Source: Massilia alkalitolerans DSM 17462
GTDB lineage: Bacteria; Pseudomonadota; Gammaproteobacteria; Burkholderiales; Burkholderiaceae_D
NCBI RefSeq assembly: GCF_000427785.1
Contig: NZ_ATYR01000004.1
Location: forward strand, 124,001 to 188,000
Length of the DNA: 64,000 nucleotides
Direction of reading: 5' to 3'
In this document: positions 18,848 to 28,356 of the stretch, one piece after another
How the letters are laid out: the number at the start of each line of letters is the position of its first letter
Numbering within the stretch: the stretch's first letter is position 1
The notes under the pieces: generated by a model
The model's database searches: none
The model's input: the letters and a program-made list of their open reading frames with translations, nothing else
Told to the model about the DNA's origin: nothing
Made by a program: the position numbers and the translations under genes

Positions 18848-20614
18848 ATGCGCAAACTGTTCGCCTCGATCGTCCTGCTTGTTCCCTTCGTCTGCGGCGC
18901 CGCCGATACGACGACGGATGCCGCACGCCGGTTGTTCGAGCGCGAATGGCAGTGGCAGCTGCGCCAGCAGCCCGAGTATGCGACCACCATCGGCGAACAC
19001 CGCTTCGACGCCAGCCTGAGCGACACCAGCCTGGCCGCCCGCGCCGCCGCCGCCGAGCACGCGCGCCAGGTCCTCGCCGAAATACGCCAGCTCGAGCGCG
19101 CGGAACTCGAGGGCCAGGACCGGATTTCCTACGACCTGTTCATCGCTCAGCGCGAACGCCTGCTGGCGGCCGACGCCTTCACGCCCTTCGATCCGCAGCC
19201 GCTGAGCAGCGTCGACGGCCTGCAGGTACGCCTGCCGCGGCTGGTCGCCGCGATGCCCTTCACCAGCGAGCTTGATTACCGCAATTACCTGGGACGCCTG
19301 GCCGCCCTGCCCGCGCACGTAGACGGCCTGGTCGAGCAGCTGCGCGCCGGGATGGCCGCCGGCTGGACCCAGCCGAAAACCGTGATGGCGCCGGTGCCGG
19401 CGGCCCTGCGCGCGCTGCACGAGGAGATCGCCACGGGCCCGCTGTTCGCGCCTTTCCTGCGCATCCCCGCCACGATCGAGCCGGAGACAAGGGACAAGCT
19501 GCTGGTGGACGGCATCTCGGCGCTGGGCAATGCCGCCCAGGCCCTGCACCGGCTGGAGGAGTTCGTGCGCACCGAGTACCTGCCGGCGGCGCGCGAGACC
19601 ATCGGCGCGTCCAGCCTGCCCGGCGGCGCGGACTGGTATGCCTTCCTGGTACGCCATGCCACTACCACGCGCCTGACCCCGGGCCAGGTGCACGAGATCG
19701 GCCTGCGCGAAGTCACCCGCCTGCGCGCCGAGATGGCGGCGCTGGTGCCGCGCACCGGTTTTCGCGGCAACCTGGCGCAGTTCCTGAGCTTCGCGCGCAC
19801 CGACCGGCGCCTGTTCTTCCCGGACCAGGAAGCCCTGCTGGCCCGCTACCGCAAGGCCGTGGCGCGCGCCAGTGCGAAACTGCCCCGGGTCGTGGCGACG
19901 GTGCCGGAAGCCGGCATCGCGGTCAAGCCGATGTCCGCGGAAGGCGCCGGCCAGCCGCTCGCCTATTACGAAGGCGGCAGCGAAGGCCGCAGCGCCGCGC
20001 TGGTGGTGAACGTGTCGCACCCTGGCCTGCGGCCGGCCTGGCAGGTCGACAGCGTGGCCCTGCACGAAGCGCTGCCGGGCCATCACCTGCAGGTGGCGCG
20101 CGCCCAGGAACTCGCATTGCCGGCCTTCCGCCGCCACGCCTGGTACCAGGCCTTCGGCGAAGGCTGGGCCACCTATGCCGAGGGCCTCGGCCCGGAACTG
20201 GGTTTCTTCGGCGACCCGTTCTCGCGTTTCGGCCACCTGAACGAAGAGGTGCTGCGCGCGGCGCGGCTGGTGGTGGACACCGGCATCCACACGCTGGGCT
20301 GGTCGCGCAAGGCGGCGATCGACTACCTGAACACCCACACCGCCAATCCGCCGCCCGATAACGAGGCGGAAGTCGACCGCATCATCGCCCAGCCGGCGCA
20401 GGCGCTCGGCTACAAGATCGGCCAGCTGCGCATCGCCGCGCTGCGCGAGCGCGCCGCCACCGTGCTGGGCCGGCGTTTCGACCTGCGCCGCTTCCACGAC
20501 GTGGTGCTGGGGAACGGCGCCCTGCCGCTGGACGAGCTCCAGCGCCAGGTCGAGCGCTGGATCACGGCCGAACAGGCGCCGCCCACCCCTGCCATGGGCT
20601 CCTCGAAAGAATGA
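18848..20614 (+). CDS. DUF885 family secreted protein, putative zinc peptidase
   Basis: 588 residues. A signal peptide (MRKLFASIVLLVPFVCGAA) suggests export. The DUF885 family has the metallopeptidase-like motif HEALPGHHLQ (about residue 407 onward), followed by a glutamate-containing FGEGWATYAEGLG, resembling the HExxxGH zinc site of carboxypeptidase-like proteins. The substrate is unknown. ATG at 18848 gives the classic signal peptide; an in-frame ATG at 18821 would add nine residues (MTRPFLGSG) and cannot be excluded. Confidence 0.85.
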   Translation: MRKLFASIVLLVPFVCGAADTTTDAARRLFEREWQWQLRQQPEYATTIGEHRFDASLSDTSLAARAAAAEHARQVLAEIRQLERAELEGQDRISYDLFIAQRERLLAADAFTPFDPQPLSSVDGLQVRLPRLVAAMPFTSELDYRNYLGRLAALPAHVDGLVEQLRAGMAAGWTQPKTVMAPVPAALRALHEEIATGPLFAPFLRIPATIEPETRDKLLVDGISALGNAAQALHRLEEFVRTEYLPAARETIGASSLPGGADWYAFLVRHATTTRLTPGQVHEIGLREVTRLRAEMAALVPRTGFRGNLAQFLSFARTDRRLFFPDQEALLARYRKAVARASAKLPRVVATVPEAGIAVKPMSAEGAGQPLAYYEGGSEGRSAALVVNVSHPGLRPAWQVDSVALHEALPGHHLQVARAQELALPAFRRHAWYQAFGEGWATYAEGLGPELGFFGDPFSRFGHLNEEVLRAARLVVDTGIHTLGWSRKAAIDYLNTHTANPPPDNEAEVDRIIAQPAQALGYKIGQLRIAALRERAATVLGRRFDLRRFHDVVLGNGALPLDELQRQVERWITAEQAPPTPAMGSSKE

Positions 20615-20692
20615 GGCGGTCGCCGACGCACTCCGCATTTTTCGGTTACTCTCTGCTCCAATCGAATTGGCAGTAAAAGAAAGGAAACACCC

Positions 20693-22303
20693 GTGGGTAT
20701 GCAACCAGAGTCGAACCAACTACAGCGCCGCCTGGCCCTGCTCGACGACGATGAGCACCGCGCCCTGCTCGGCCAGGGCCTGCGCGGCATCGAGCGCGAA
20801 ACCCTGCGCGTCGACCACAGCGGCCACCTGGCGCGCACCCCACATCCGGTCGAGCTCGGTTCCGCACTGACCCATCCGCAGATCACCACCGACTATGCCG
20901 AAGCCCTGCTGGAATTCATCACGCCGGCCGAGCACGACATCTCCGTGGTGCTGAACCACCTGGACGCCATCCACCGTTTCGCGCATGCGCGCCTGAAAGA
21001 CGAGATGCTGTGGAGCGTGTCGATGCCGGGCGAACTGCCGTCCGAGGAAGACATCGAGATCGCGTGGTACGGCAAGTCGAACATCGGCATGCTCAAGCAC
21101 GTCTACCGTCGCGGCCTGGCGCTGCGCTACGGGAAGGCGATGCAGTGCATCGCGGGCATCCACTACAACTACTCGCTGCCGGAAAAACTGTGGCAGCTGG
21201 TGGCCGCCAGCGAAGGCATCACGGAAGAACGCCGCCATGCGCTGCGCGACTTCCAGTCCGAAAGCTACATCGCGATGATCCGCAACTTCCGTCGCTACAG
21301 CTGGCTCCTGATGTACCTGTTCGGCGCCACCCCGGCCCTGACCACCAGCTTCCTGCGCGGCCGCCCGCACCGGCTCGAGACGCTATCCGACGACACGCTC
21401 TACCTGCCCTACGCGACCAGCCTGCGCATGAGCGACCTCGGCTACCAGAACGACGCCCAGTCCGGCCTGCGCCCGCACGAGAACAGCCTGGAAAGCTACG
21501 TCACCAGCCTGATGGCCGCCGTGAACACGCCTTACGAACCGTATGCGGCGCTCGGCACCAAGCGCGATGGCGAGTGGATCCAGCTCTCGACCAACGTGCT
21601 GCAGATCGAGAACGAGTACTACTCGACGATCCGTCCGAAGCGCGTGATCCGCACCGGCGAGCGTCCGGTGCAGGCGCTGTGCAACCGCGGGGTGCAGTAC
21701 ATCGAGGTGCGCTGCCTCGACGTCGACCCGTTCGAGCCAGTCGGCATCAGCCTGGAAACCGGCCGCTTCCTCGACGCCTTCCTGCTGTTCTGCGCCTTCG
21801 AGGAAAGCCCCCTGATTAGCGCCCACGAAGGCCAGGTCCACGCGCGCAACTTCGCCCGCACCGTCAAGGAAGGCCGCGACCCGGCCCTCACGCTCACCCG
21901 CGACGGTAGTGAAGTGCCGCTCAAGGACTGGGCACTGGAACTCATCGAACGCATCCGCCCGGTGGCGCAACTGCTCGACGACCAGCACAACGAAGGCAAT
22001 GTGCACGAGTCCTCGCTCAACCTGCAGAAGGCCAAGATCATCAATCCGGCGCTGACCCCGTCGGCGCGGGTGCTGGAAGAGATCCGCAGCCTCGGCTCGG
22101 CCACCGCCTTCGGCCTGCGCCAGAGCGAGCTGCATGCGGCGAGCTTCCGCGACAGCCCCTTGATGCCGGCCGAGGAAGCCCTGTTCGACGAACTGGCCCG
22201 CAAGTCGGTGGACGAGCAGGCCGCGATCGAAGGCCAGGACAGCGGCAGCTTCGACGATTTCGTCGCCGCCTACAACTGCAGCAAACTGTGCAGCAACCAA
22301 TAA
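20693..22303 (+). CDS. gshA: Glutamate-cysteine ligase
   Basis: Forms gamma-glutamylcysteine, the first step of glutathione synthesis. 536 residues, similar in length to the E. coli-type enzyme. N-terminal [21 protein letters not shown] and the acidic stretch [14 protein letters not shown] are family signatures for metal and glutamate binding. GTG at 20693 is favoured because AAGGA lies about 7 bases upstream; ATG at 20699 would be 13 bases away. The window also has a glutathione peroxidase-like gene at 51905. Confidence 0.94.
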   Translation: MGMQPESNQLQRRLALLDDDEHRALLGQGLRGIERETLRVDHSGHLARTPHPVELGSALTHPQITTDYAEALLEFITPAEHDISVVLNHLDAIHRFAHARLKDEMLWSVSMPGELPSEEDIEIAWYGKSNIGMLKHVYRRGLALRYGKAMQCIAGIHYNYSLPEKLWQLVAASEGITEERRHALRDFQSESYIAMIRNFRRYSWLLMYLFGATPALTTSFLRGRPHRLETLSDDTLYLPYATSLRMSDLGYQNDAQSGLRPHENSLESYVTSLMAAVNTPYEPYAALGTKRDGEWIQLSTNVLQIENEYYSTIRPKRVIRTGERPVQALCNRGVQYIEVRCLDVDPFEPVGISLETGRFLDAFLLFCAFEESPLISAHEGQVHARNFARTVKEGRDPALTLTRDGSEVPLKDWALELIERIRPVAQLLDDQHNEGNVHESSLNLQKAKIINPALTPSARVLEEIRSLGSATAFGLRQSELHAASFRDSPLMPAEEALFDELARKSVDEQAAIEGQDSGSFDDFVAAYNCSKLCSNQ

Positions 22304-22321
22304 GCATCGTCTTGCCCGCGC

Positions 22322-23314
22322 ATGCTCACGTTCTACAACGAACACCACGCCCGGCAAGGCGCCTGCGCCACGGCGGCGCCGTGGGACGAGCAGCCTGACG
22401 CGGTCGCGCTGACGCTGGCGGAATTCGAGCGGCGCGGCCTGGGCCGCATCGTCACCCCGCACGGCGTGCCGCTGGTCTCGCTCGAGCGCGTGCACACGCC
22501 GCGCTACCTGCACTTCCTGCGCACGGCGTCGGGCGTGTGGAACGCGCTGGATGCATCGAACGCCGACCAGCCGCTGCTGCCGGTCCTGTGGCCGCCGCGC
22601 GGCGCACCGAGCGAGGCCGAGCCGGAGGACTTCTTCGCTCGCCTCGGCCTGTTCGCGTCCGACGGCCGCACGCCCATCACGGGCGGCACCTGGACCGCGG
22701 CCAGGACTGGCGCCGACTGCGCCATCAATGCGGCGCACGCGCTGCGCGTGGGCGAGCGCGCCAGCTTCGCGCTGACCCGGCCCGCGGGCCAGCATGCGCG
22801 CGCCGAAGGCTACGGCGGCGGCTGCTTCCTGAACAATGCCGCGCTGGCGGCCCAGCACCTGCTGGACGACGGTCTGGCGCGGGTAGCGATCCTCGACATC
22901 GCGCGCCACCACGGCCACGGTACCCAGGACATCTTCTACGCGCGCAGCGAGGTGCTGTTCGTGTCGATCCACCTGGACCCGCGCCAGGCCTACCCTTTCT
23001 ATGCCGGCCATGCCGGCGAACAGGGCGTGGGTGCGGGGCTGGGCGCCAACATGAACCTGCCGCTGCCTCCGGAGTGCGGCAGCGGCCCCTGGCTCGCGGC
23101 GCTGGAAACGGCCTGCGTCAAGCTGGCCATGTTCCGGCCCGAGGCCCTGGTGGTCTCGCTGGGCGGCCTCGCCCCGGGCTTCGGCCTGCAGGGCGGCGAC
23201 TTCCTGCGCATCGGCGAGCGCATTGCCCATCTCGGCCTGCCCACCACCTTCGTGTTCGAGGGCGGCGGCACGGGCGCCGTCAGCATCCTCGAAGGTTTCG
23301 AAACCGCCGCGTGA
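22322..23314 (+). CDS. Histone deacetylase-fold protein with degenerate active site
   Basis: 330 residues clearly of the HDAC/acetylpolyamine amidohydrolase family: a long match from TRPAGQHARAEGYGGGCFLN to FVFEGGGTGAV. Yet key residues are changed. The catalytic HH pair (usually PPGHHA) is AGQHA (Gln157). The zinc-binding Asp of LDxDxHHG is Ala194 in LDIARHHGHG. The second zinc Asp, usually in LGxDTFxxDP, is missing (LGGLAPGFGL, 279-288). The transition-state Tyr (EGGY) is Gly316. One zinc ligand, His196, remains. The frame is intact and starts 18 bp after gshA. Probably a non-catalytic homologue whose fold is kept for binding; function unknown. Confidence 0.85.
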   Translation: MLTFYNEHHARQGACATAAPWDEQPDAVALTLAEFERRGLGRIVTPHGVPLVSLERVHTPRYLHFLRTASGVWNALDASNADQPLLPVLWPPRGAPSEAEPEDFFARLGLFASDGRTPITGGTWTAARTGADCAINAAHALRVGERASFALTRPAGQHARAEGYGGGCFLNNAALAAQHLLDDGLARVAILDIARHHGHGTQDIFYARSEVLFVSIHLDPRQAYPFYAGHAGEQGVGAGLGANMNLPLPPECGSGPWLAALETACVKLAMFRPEALVVSLGGLAPGFGLQGGDFLRIGERIAHLGLPTTFVFEGGGTGAVSILEGFETAA

Positions 23315-23352
23315 GCGTCCCGCCGCGCGGCCCCACCATCCCGACTTATCCC

Positions 23353-23805
23353 ATGATCGACTGGCAGTTCTCCCATTTCAACGACCTCACTCCCGCCGAG
23401 CTGTACGCCGTGCTGGCCCAGCGCCAGGACGTGTTCATCCTCGAGCAGACCTGCCTCTATCCCGACATCGACGGGCTCGACCCCGTGGCGCACCACCTGC
23501 TGGGCTGGCGCACGGTCGACGGCGAGCGCCGGCTGGCCGCCTACCTGCGCGTGCTGGGCCCGGGCGTGAAATACCAGGAGATGTCGCTCGGCCGCGTCAT
23601 CACGACCAAGGCCGCGCGCGGCAGCGGCGCCGGGCGCGCCCTGCTGCTTGAGGGCATCGCGCGCGCCGAAGCGCTCTATCCGGGCCACCGCATCCGCATC
23701 GGCGCCCAGCAATACCTGGAAAAGTTCTACCAGGGCTTCGGCTTCGAGACCGTCTCCGCGCCGTATGACGAAGACGGCATCATGCACATCGATATGCTGC
23801 GCTAG
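23353..23805 (+). CDS. elaA: GNAT family N-acetyltransferase, ElaA type
   Basis: 150 residues. The N-terminus with FNDLTPAELYAVLAQRQDVFILEQTC and DIDGLDPVAHH is characteristic of ElaA proteins. The acetyl-CoA loop is LGRVITTKAARGSGAGRALL and the C-terminus contains FYQGFGFETVS. The substrate is unknown. It lies 39 bp after the deacetylase-fold gene, a striking pairing of acetyl-group families. Its stop codon TAG shares bases with the stop of the convergent gene. Confidence 0.88.
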   Translation: MIDWQFSHFNDLTPAELYAVLAQRQDVFILEQTCLYPDIDGLDPVAHHLLGWRTVDGERRLAAYLRVLGPGVKYQEMSLGRVITTKAARGSGAGRALLLEGIARAEALYPGHRIRIGAQQYLEKFYQGFGFETVSAPYDEDGIMHIDMLR

Positions 23806-24239
23806 GAAAAGCGCAGGCTTTCCCGCCTGCCCGAGCTGCGCCACCCCGCCAGCAGCACCAGTCCGGCCGTCAGCAACGCATAGCTGCCCGGCTCGGGCAC
23901 CGCGGAGACCGGGTCCGGCTGCACCGACAGGCAATCGCCGTCCCGGCAGGCCTTGCCGAGGATGTGCTGGTCATCCTTGATCTCGTAGGGGAGGCTGTCC
24001 CAGCCTCCGGGGCTGCCCGGGTCGACAAAGGCCCCATCCCGGTACAGGAAAGCGTACCCGGTCCAAAGGGCATCAGCCTCTTCGCAGGTCAAGGCGCCCG
24101 CCATCTGTCCCACGCCCGCAACCGTATTGCCGACGATGTCGCCTTCATCGTTCATGGCCGAGTAGATGGGTTCTGCCATTGCCAGGACCGGGCAGGCCAG
24201 CAGGACCAGCAAGCAGCCGCGAAAAGTTTTTCCATCCAT
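23802..24239 (-). CDS. PEP-CTERM sorting domain protein
   Basis: 145-residue exported protein. It has a signal peptide (MDGKTFRGCLLVLLACPVLAMA), a short middle with two pairs of cysteines (LTCEEAD, ACRDGDC), and a C-terminal PEP-CTERM tag: VPEPGSYALLTAGLVLLAG followed by an Arg-rich end. Proteins with this tag are processed by exosortase EpsH/XrtA and placed at the surface or in exopolysaccharide. The start at 24239 gives the signal peptide; longer readings do not. No exosortase gene is in the window. Confidence 0.8.
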   Translation of the reverse strand: MDGKTFRGCLLVLLACPVLAMAEPIYSAMNDEGDIVGNTVAGVGQMAGALTCEEADALWTGYAFLYRDGAFVDPGSPGGWDSLPYEIKDDQHILGKACRDGDCLSVQPDPVSAVPEPGSYALLTAGLVLLAGWRSSGRRESLRFS

Positions 24240-24313
24240 GTTCGCTTTAGCCTTATCTGAATCACAAGCTTGAGGCATGCATGGATGGACACTCTGCGCT
24301 AGCTCAGGCGAGC

Positions 24314-25303
24314 TCAGAGCTCGAGCAGCACCGCGCGGCATTCGCCGTAGAGGGTGCAGGCATAGGCGGCGATCTGCTGGGCGTCGTTGATGCCGACCGC
24401 ATCGAGCACCGTCCAGATGCCGCGCTTGGCGACCAGGTCGTTCAGGTCATGCATCACGCCGTCGCGGTACAGGAAGGCGTGCGAAAAACTCGCGCCGGGC
24501 ACGTGGTTCGCCTGGGTCGAGTAGCCGACCACCATCCCGGCATTGTTCAGGGCCCGCGCGTCGGTGTAGGGGCCGCCGAGCGAGCCGATGTCGAGCATCG
24601 CGCCGCCGCGGTACAGGAAGGCGTGCTGGACGTCGTCGTTCACGAAGCTCATGCCGGCCACCTCGCCGCGCTCGTTGATGGCCGCGGCCGTGCTGGTGGG
24701 GCCGCCGAGCGTCCCGAGGTCCTTCATCACGCCGTTCGCGTACGTAAAGGCGTGCTGGGCCGTGAAACCGCGCAGGAAGGACATGCCGGCCACGGTGCCG
24801 GTGCCGTTGATCCCGGTCGCGCGCGCGACACCGCTGCCGAGGCTGCCGATCGCGCTCATCTTGCCGCCGGAAACCACGAAGGCGCGGTCGTTGCCGTTGC
24901 GGTCCAGTGCGTACCCGGCCACCTGGCCGCTCGCATTGATGGCCGTGCCGAAGCTCGGCCGGCCGTTCAGCATGCCGAGGTCGCGCAGCACGCCGCCCTG
25001 GTACATGAAGGCGTGGGACAACCCGTTCTTCGCCTCCGACGAACCGGCAACCTGGGCGTTCGCGCCGATGGCCGCGGCCGCGCTCCCGTTGCCGCCGAGC
25101 GTGCCCAGGCGTGTGAGCACGCCGCGCGCCCACAGGAAGCCGCGGCCGTCGGCTCCGACGCCGACGATGCGCCCGCTGGCGTCGATGGCGTGGGGCGTGG
25201 TGTCGGGCGGGAGGAAGGTCATTTTGTAGAGAGTCTGGCTGTGCGCGGTGAGCGGAGCGGCAAGCGAGGAGGACAGGACGAGGGCGAGCAGGGAATGACG
25301 CAT
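24314..25303 (-). CDS. HAF-repeat extracellular protein
   Basis: 329 residues: a signal peptide (MRHSLLALVLSSSLAAPLTAHS), then repeated units of about 45 residues of the form HAFxYxxGxMxDLGTLGGxxSxAxAINxxGxVAG, the HAF repeat. At least six units are visible. The family probably forms a beta-propeller-like surface protein; its function is unknown. It precedes the PEP-CTERM gene on the same strand but lacks the C-terminal tag itself. Confidence 0.85.
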   Translation of the reverse strand: MRHSLLALVLSSSLAAPLTAHSQTLYKMTFLPPDTTPHAIDASGRIVGVGADGRGFLWARGVLTRLGTLGGNGSAAAAIGANAQVAGSSEAKNGLSHAFMYQGGVLRDLGMLNGRPSFGTAINASGQVAGYALDRNGNDRAFVVSGGKMSAIGSLGSGVARATGINGTGTVAGMSFLRGFTAQHAFTYANGVMKDLGTLGGPTSTAAAINERGEVAGMSFVNDDVQHAFLYRGGAMLDIGSLGGPYTDARALNNAGMVVGYSTQANHVPGASFSHAFLYRDGVMHDLNDLVAKRGIWTVLDAVGINDAQQIAAYACTLYGECRAVLLEL

Positions 25304-25444
25304 GACTTTCCTTTGATGCTTGAGTGAAGAGGACTTTCAGCATCTCGAATAGCCGAGCCAGCAGGTTTGAGATAGATCAATGTCCAAAATCTCATTTCTT
25401 CAGAGCGTAATCGGCTTCTGGCTGAGTAGCGTATTAGCGACTCA

Positions 25445-25627
25445 TCAGTTCCGCTGCGCCGCCAGCCGCCCCGCCAAGCACACGACCAGCCCCGCCAGCA
25501 GCAACCAGCCGTCCGGCTCGCCCTGCACCGCGGGCAGCGGCAGGCATGCCGGGGGCGCCGTGGGCGCCGCCGTGCCGGCGGACGATGAATAAAAGAAGAA
25601 GACAGGGAGGAAAAGAAGGGTTCGCAT
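25445..25627 (-). CDS. Minimal PEP-CTERM-like peptide
   Basis: 60 residues. The product is a signal peptide (MRTLLFLPVFFFYSSSAGTA), about 15 residues of spacer, and GEPDGWLLLAGLVVCLAGRL followed by AAQRN. That end looks like a PEP-CTERM anchor (EP, then a hydrophobic helix, then a basic end), so the protein would be little more than leader and anchor. No good ribosome site is visible and no homologue was recognised, so it may also be chance. Size and type fit the neighbouring surface protein genes. Confidence 0.4.
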   Translation of the reverse strand: MRTLLFLPVFFFYSSSAGTAAPTAPPACLPLPAVQGEPDGWLLLAGLVVCLAGRLAAQRN

Positions 25628-25707
25628 GGCGCACGGGAGCTTCGTCGGGATCAGCAGCTTCAGGCATGAAGCGGACCCGGCCTGTGCGCCAGCGCAGGCG
25701 TGCGCGC

Positions 25708-25734
25708 AAAAAAAAACCGGGGCAGCGCCCCGGT
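25708..25734 (-). terminator. Rho-independent terminator of the FKBP gene
   Basis: On the minus strand ACCGGGGCGCTGCCCCGGT is followed by nine T. The stem is GC-rich (25717-25734) and lies 17 bp past the stop of the FKBP gene. Confidence 0.88.
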
Positions 25735-25750
25735 CCTGGCCAGCAAGACC

Positions 25751-26188
25751 TTACTCGATCTTGGTCAGGGTGATCTCGAAGATCAGGCCATTGCCGCCCG
25801 GAATGCCGTTCGAGCCTTTATCGCCATAGCCCAGGCTTGCCGGCACTTCGATGGTGCGCTTGCCGCCCACTTTCATGCCGAGCACGCCCTGCTGGAAGCC
25901 AGGGATGACGCTCGTCGAGCCCAGCAGGAAGGAGAAGCTGTTCGACTCGAGCTGGGTGCCCTTGTGGTCGGCGATCGCCGTGTTGTACAGCCACAGGGTA
26001 TAGGTGACGGTGGCGGTCTTGCCGTTGACGGCTTCCGCGCCGGTGCCCAGGACGTTGTCGGTCTTGACCAGTGCGGTCGGGTTGTTCGGGTTGACAACAG
26101 GCGAACTGGAATCGTCGCCACCGCCGCCGCAGGCGGTCAGGCTCAGGATGACGACAAAAGCGGCGATCAGGGGGAACTTCAGTTTCAT
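25751..26188 (-). CDS. FKBP-type peptidyl-prolyl cis-trans isomerase, lipoprotein
   Basis: 145 residues. The lipobox LTAC ends the signal peptide (MKLKFPLIAAFVVILSLTAC), so the mature protein is lipid-anchored after processing. A Gly/Asp/Ser linker follows. The FKBP domain shows GFQQGVLGMKVGGKRTIEVP, LGYGDKGSNG and LIFEITLTKI, the family's core motifs. It likely assists folding of exported proteins. A strong terminator follows. Confidence 0.92.
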   Translation of the reverse strand: MKLKFPLIAAFVVILSLTACGGGGDDSSSPVVNPNNPTALVKTDNVLGTGAEAVNGKTATVTYTLWLYNTAIADHKGTQLESNSFSFLLGSTSVIPGFQQGVLGMKVGGKRTIEVPASLGYGDKGSNGIPGGNGLIFEITLTKIE

Positions 26189-26313
26189 GGGGCGGGTCCT
26201 TGGGTACGGAGGTGCAGAAAGTTTATGCAGCGAAACTCTGCACCTTACCCGAGCCCTCCACGGGCGTCTATCCCTGGACTGTCCGCCTTTTGTATTTTTC
26301 TGTAATGAGGGAC

Positions 26314-28191
26314 TTAAATCTCCACCTGCGTGCCGAGCTCGATGACGCGGTTGGGCGGGATCTGGTAATAATCGGCCGCGGCACGCGCATTGCGCGACAA
26401 CATCACGAACAGGTGCTCGCGCCATGGCGCCATGCCGCCGCCCGGGGCCGAGATCACGGTCTGGCGCGCGATGAAGAAGGAGGTCTCCATCATCTCGAAG
26501 GTCAAGCCCAGTCCGCCGCACTGGCGCAGGATGCCGGGGATGTCCGGCTCGTCCTTGAAGCCGTACTGGACGTCGAGCTGGAAGCAGTTGTGGCCGAGCT
26601 CCACCACCTCGACCTGCTCTTCCGCCGGCACCCAGGGCACTTCGCGCATGTGCACCGTGAGGAAGACGACGCGCTCGTGCAGGACCTTGTTGTGCGACAG
26701 GTTGTGCAGCAGCGCATGCGGCACGCCGTCGCTCTCGCCGCGCAGGAACAGCGCGGTGCCCGGCACGCGCGCCGGCGGCGCCACGAACAGCGACTCCATG
26801 AAGGCGTCCAGCGGGATCGCATGCTTTTCCAGGTTCTCGAACACCAGCTCGCGGCCGCGCTTCCAGGTCAGCATCAGGGTCAGCAGGATGGTGCCGAGCA
26901 GCAGCGGGAACCAGCCGCCGTGCAAGAGCTTGAGCGTGGTCGACGAGAACAGCAGCACGTCGATCACCAGGAAGAAGCCGGTCGCGCCCACGCACACCAC
27001 CAGCGGCAGGTGCCAGCGGTAGCGGGTGACGAAGAAGGTCAGGATGGTGGTCGCCATCATGGTCGCGGTCACGGCGATGCCGTAGGCGCCGGCCAGCCCG
27101 TCAGAGGAACCGAAGCCGATCACGGCGATCAGCACGATGGCCAGCTGCAGCCAGTTGACGGCCGGGATGTAGATCTGGCCGATCTCGCTTTCCGAGGTGT
27201 GCAGGATGCGCATGCGCGGCAGCAGGCCCAGCGCGATCGCCTGCTTGGTCATCGAATAGGTGCCGGAGATGGTCGCCTGCGACGCGATCACGGCCGCCAT
27301 GGTCGACAGGATCACCAGCGGGATCACGCTCCAGGTGCCGAGCTGGTGGAAGAAGGGATTCTCGACCGCGCTCGGATCGTTGATCAGGAGGCCGCCCTGG
27401 CCGAGGTAGTTCAGCACCAGGGCCGGGTAGGCGATCGCAAACCAGGCCAGGCGGATCGGCTTGCGCCCGAAATGGCCCATGTCGGCGTACAGGGCCTCGG
27501 CCCCGGTGATCGCCAGCACCACCGCGCCCAGCGCCACGAAAGCGAGCAGCTTGTTCTCGAGCATGAAGTGCAGCGCATGGTAGGGATTGAGCGCGTTCAG
27601 GATCACCGGCGTGGCGATGATGTTGATGACGCCCATGGTCGCCAGCGCGATGAACCAGACCAGCATGACCGGCCCGAAGAAGCGGCCGATGCCGGCGGTG
27701 CCGTGGCGCTGCACGCTGTAGAGAAGCACCAGCACCACCACCGCCAGCGGCACCACGTAGTGCGACATGCCGGGCGCCGCCACTTCCAGGCCCTCGATCG
27801 CGCCCAGCACCGAGATCGCCGGCGTGATCACGCTGTCGCCGTAGAACATGGTGGCGCCCAGCACGCCGATCACCAGGAGCGGGAAATGCCAGCGCGAGGC
27901 CTTGGTGACCGAATTGGTGGCCAGGGCCATCAAGGCCATGATGCCGCCTTCGCCACGGTTGTCGGCGCGCAGCACCAGCGTGACGTACTTGAGCGAGACG
28001 ATGATCGTCAGGCTCCAGAAGATCAGGGAAATGATGCCGAGGATGTTGGGGGTGTTGAGGGGGAGGCCGTGCTCGTGGTGGAAGATCGCGCGCAGGGTGT
28101 AGAGAGGGCTGGTGCCGATATCGCCGTAGACGATGCCGATGGCGGCCAGCGTCAGCGCCGCGACACTGCTCTTCTTGTTTTCGGTACTCAA
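26314..28191 (-). CDS. kup: Low-affinity potassium transporter Kup
   Basis: Inner-membrane K+/H+ symporter. 625 residues, with about twelve transmembrane helices and a cytoplasmic tail. The N-terminal signature AAIGIVYGDIGTSPLYTLRA is diagnostic, as are NRGEGGIMALMALA and GDSVITPAISVLGA. Start ATG at 28191. Single gene between the FKBP lipoprotein and the divergent rarD. Confidence 0.96.
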   Translation of the reverse strand: MSTENKKSSVAALTLAAIGIVYGDIGTSPLYTLRAIFHHEHGLPLNTPNILGIISLIFWSLTIIVSLKYVTLVLRADNRGEGGIMALMALATNSVTKASRWHFPLLVIGVLGATMFYGDSVITPAISVLGAIEGLEVAAPGMSHYVVPLAVVVLVLLYSVQRHGTAGIGRFFGPVMLVWFIALATMGVINIIATPVILNALNPYHALHFMLENKLLAFVALGAVVLAITGAEALYADMGHFGRKPIRLAWFAIAYPALVLNYLGQGGLLINDPSAVENPFFHQLGTWSVIPLVILSTMAAVIASQATISGTYSMTKQAIALGLLPRMRILHTSESEIGQIYIPAVNWLQLAIVLIAVIGFGSSDGLAGAYGIAVTATMMATTILTFFVTRYRWHLPLVVCVGATGFFLVIDVLLFSSTTLKLLHGGWFPLLLGTILLTLMLTWKRGRELVFENLEKHAIPLDAFMESLFVAPPARVPGTALFLRGESDGVPHALLHNLSHNKVLHERVVFLTVHMREVPWVPAEEQVEVVELGHNCFQLDVQYGFKDEPDIPGILRQCGGLGLTFEMMETSFFIARQTVISAPGGGMAPWREHLFVMLSRNARAAADYYQIPPNRVIELGTQVEI

Positions 28192-28356
28192 GTTTGCACC
28201 ATGGTTTTGTTATTGGTGCAGCGCACCATAAAATAACAGCAAGAAAATTGCAAGAAGATTTCGTATTGATAGTACATCCTCTAAAAACTGGTTGCGCCTG
28301 CAGAGAAACTGCGCATCAGGGATAATGTCACCTCAGCAATCGCCCTCCTTTTCCCC

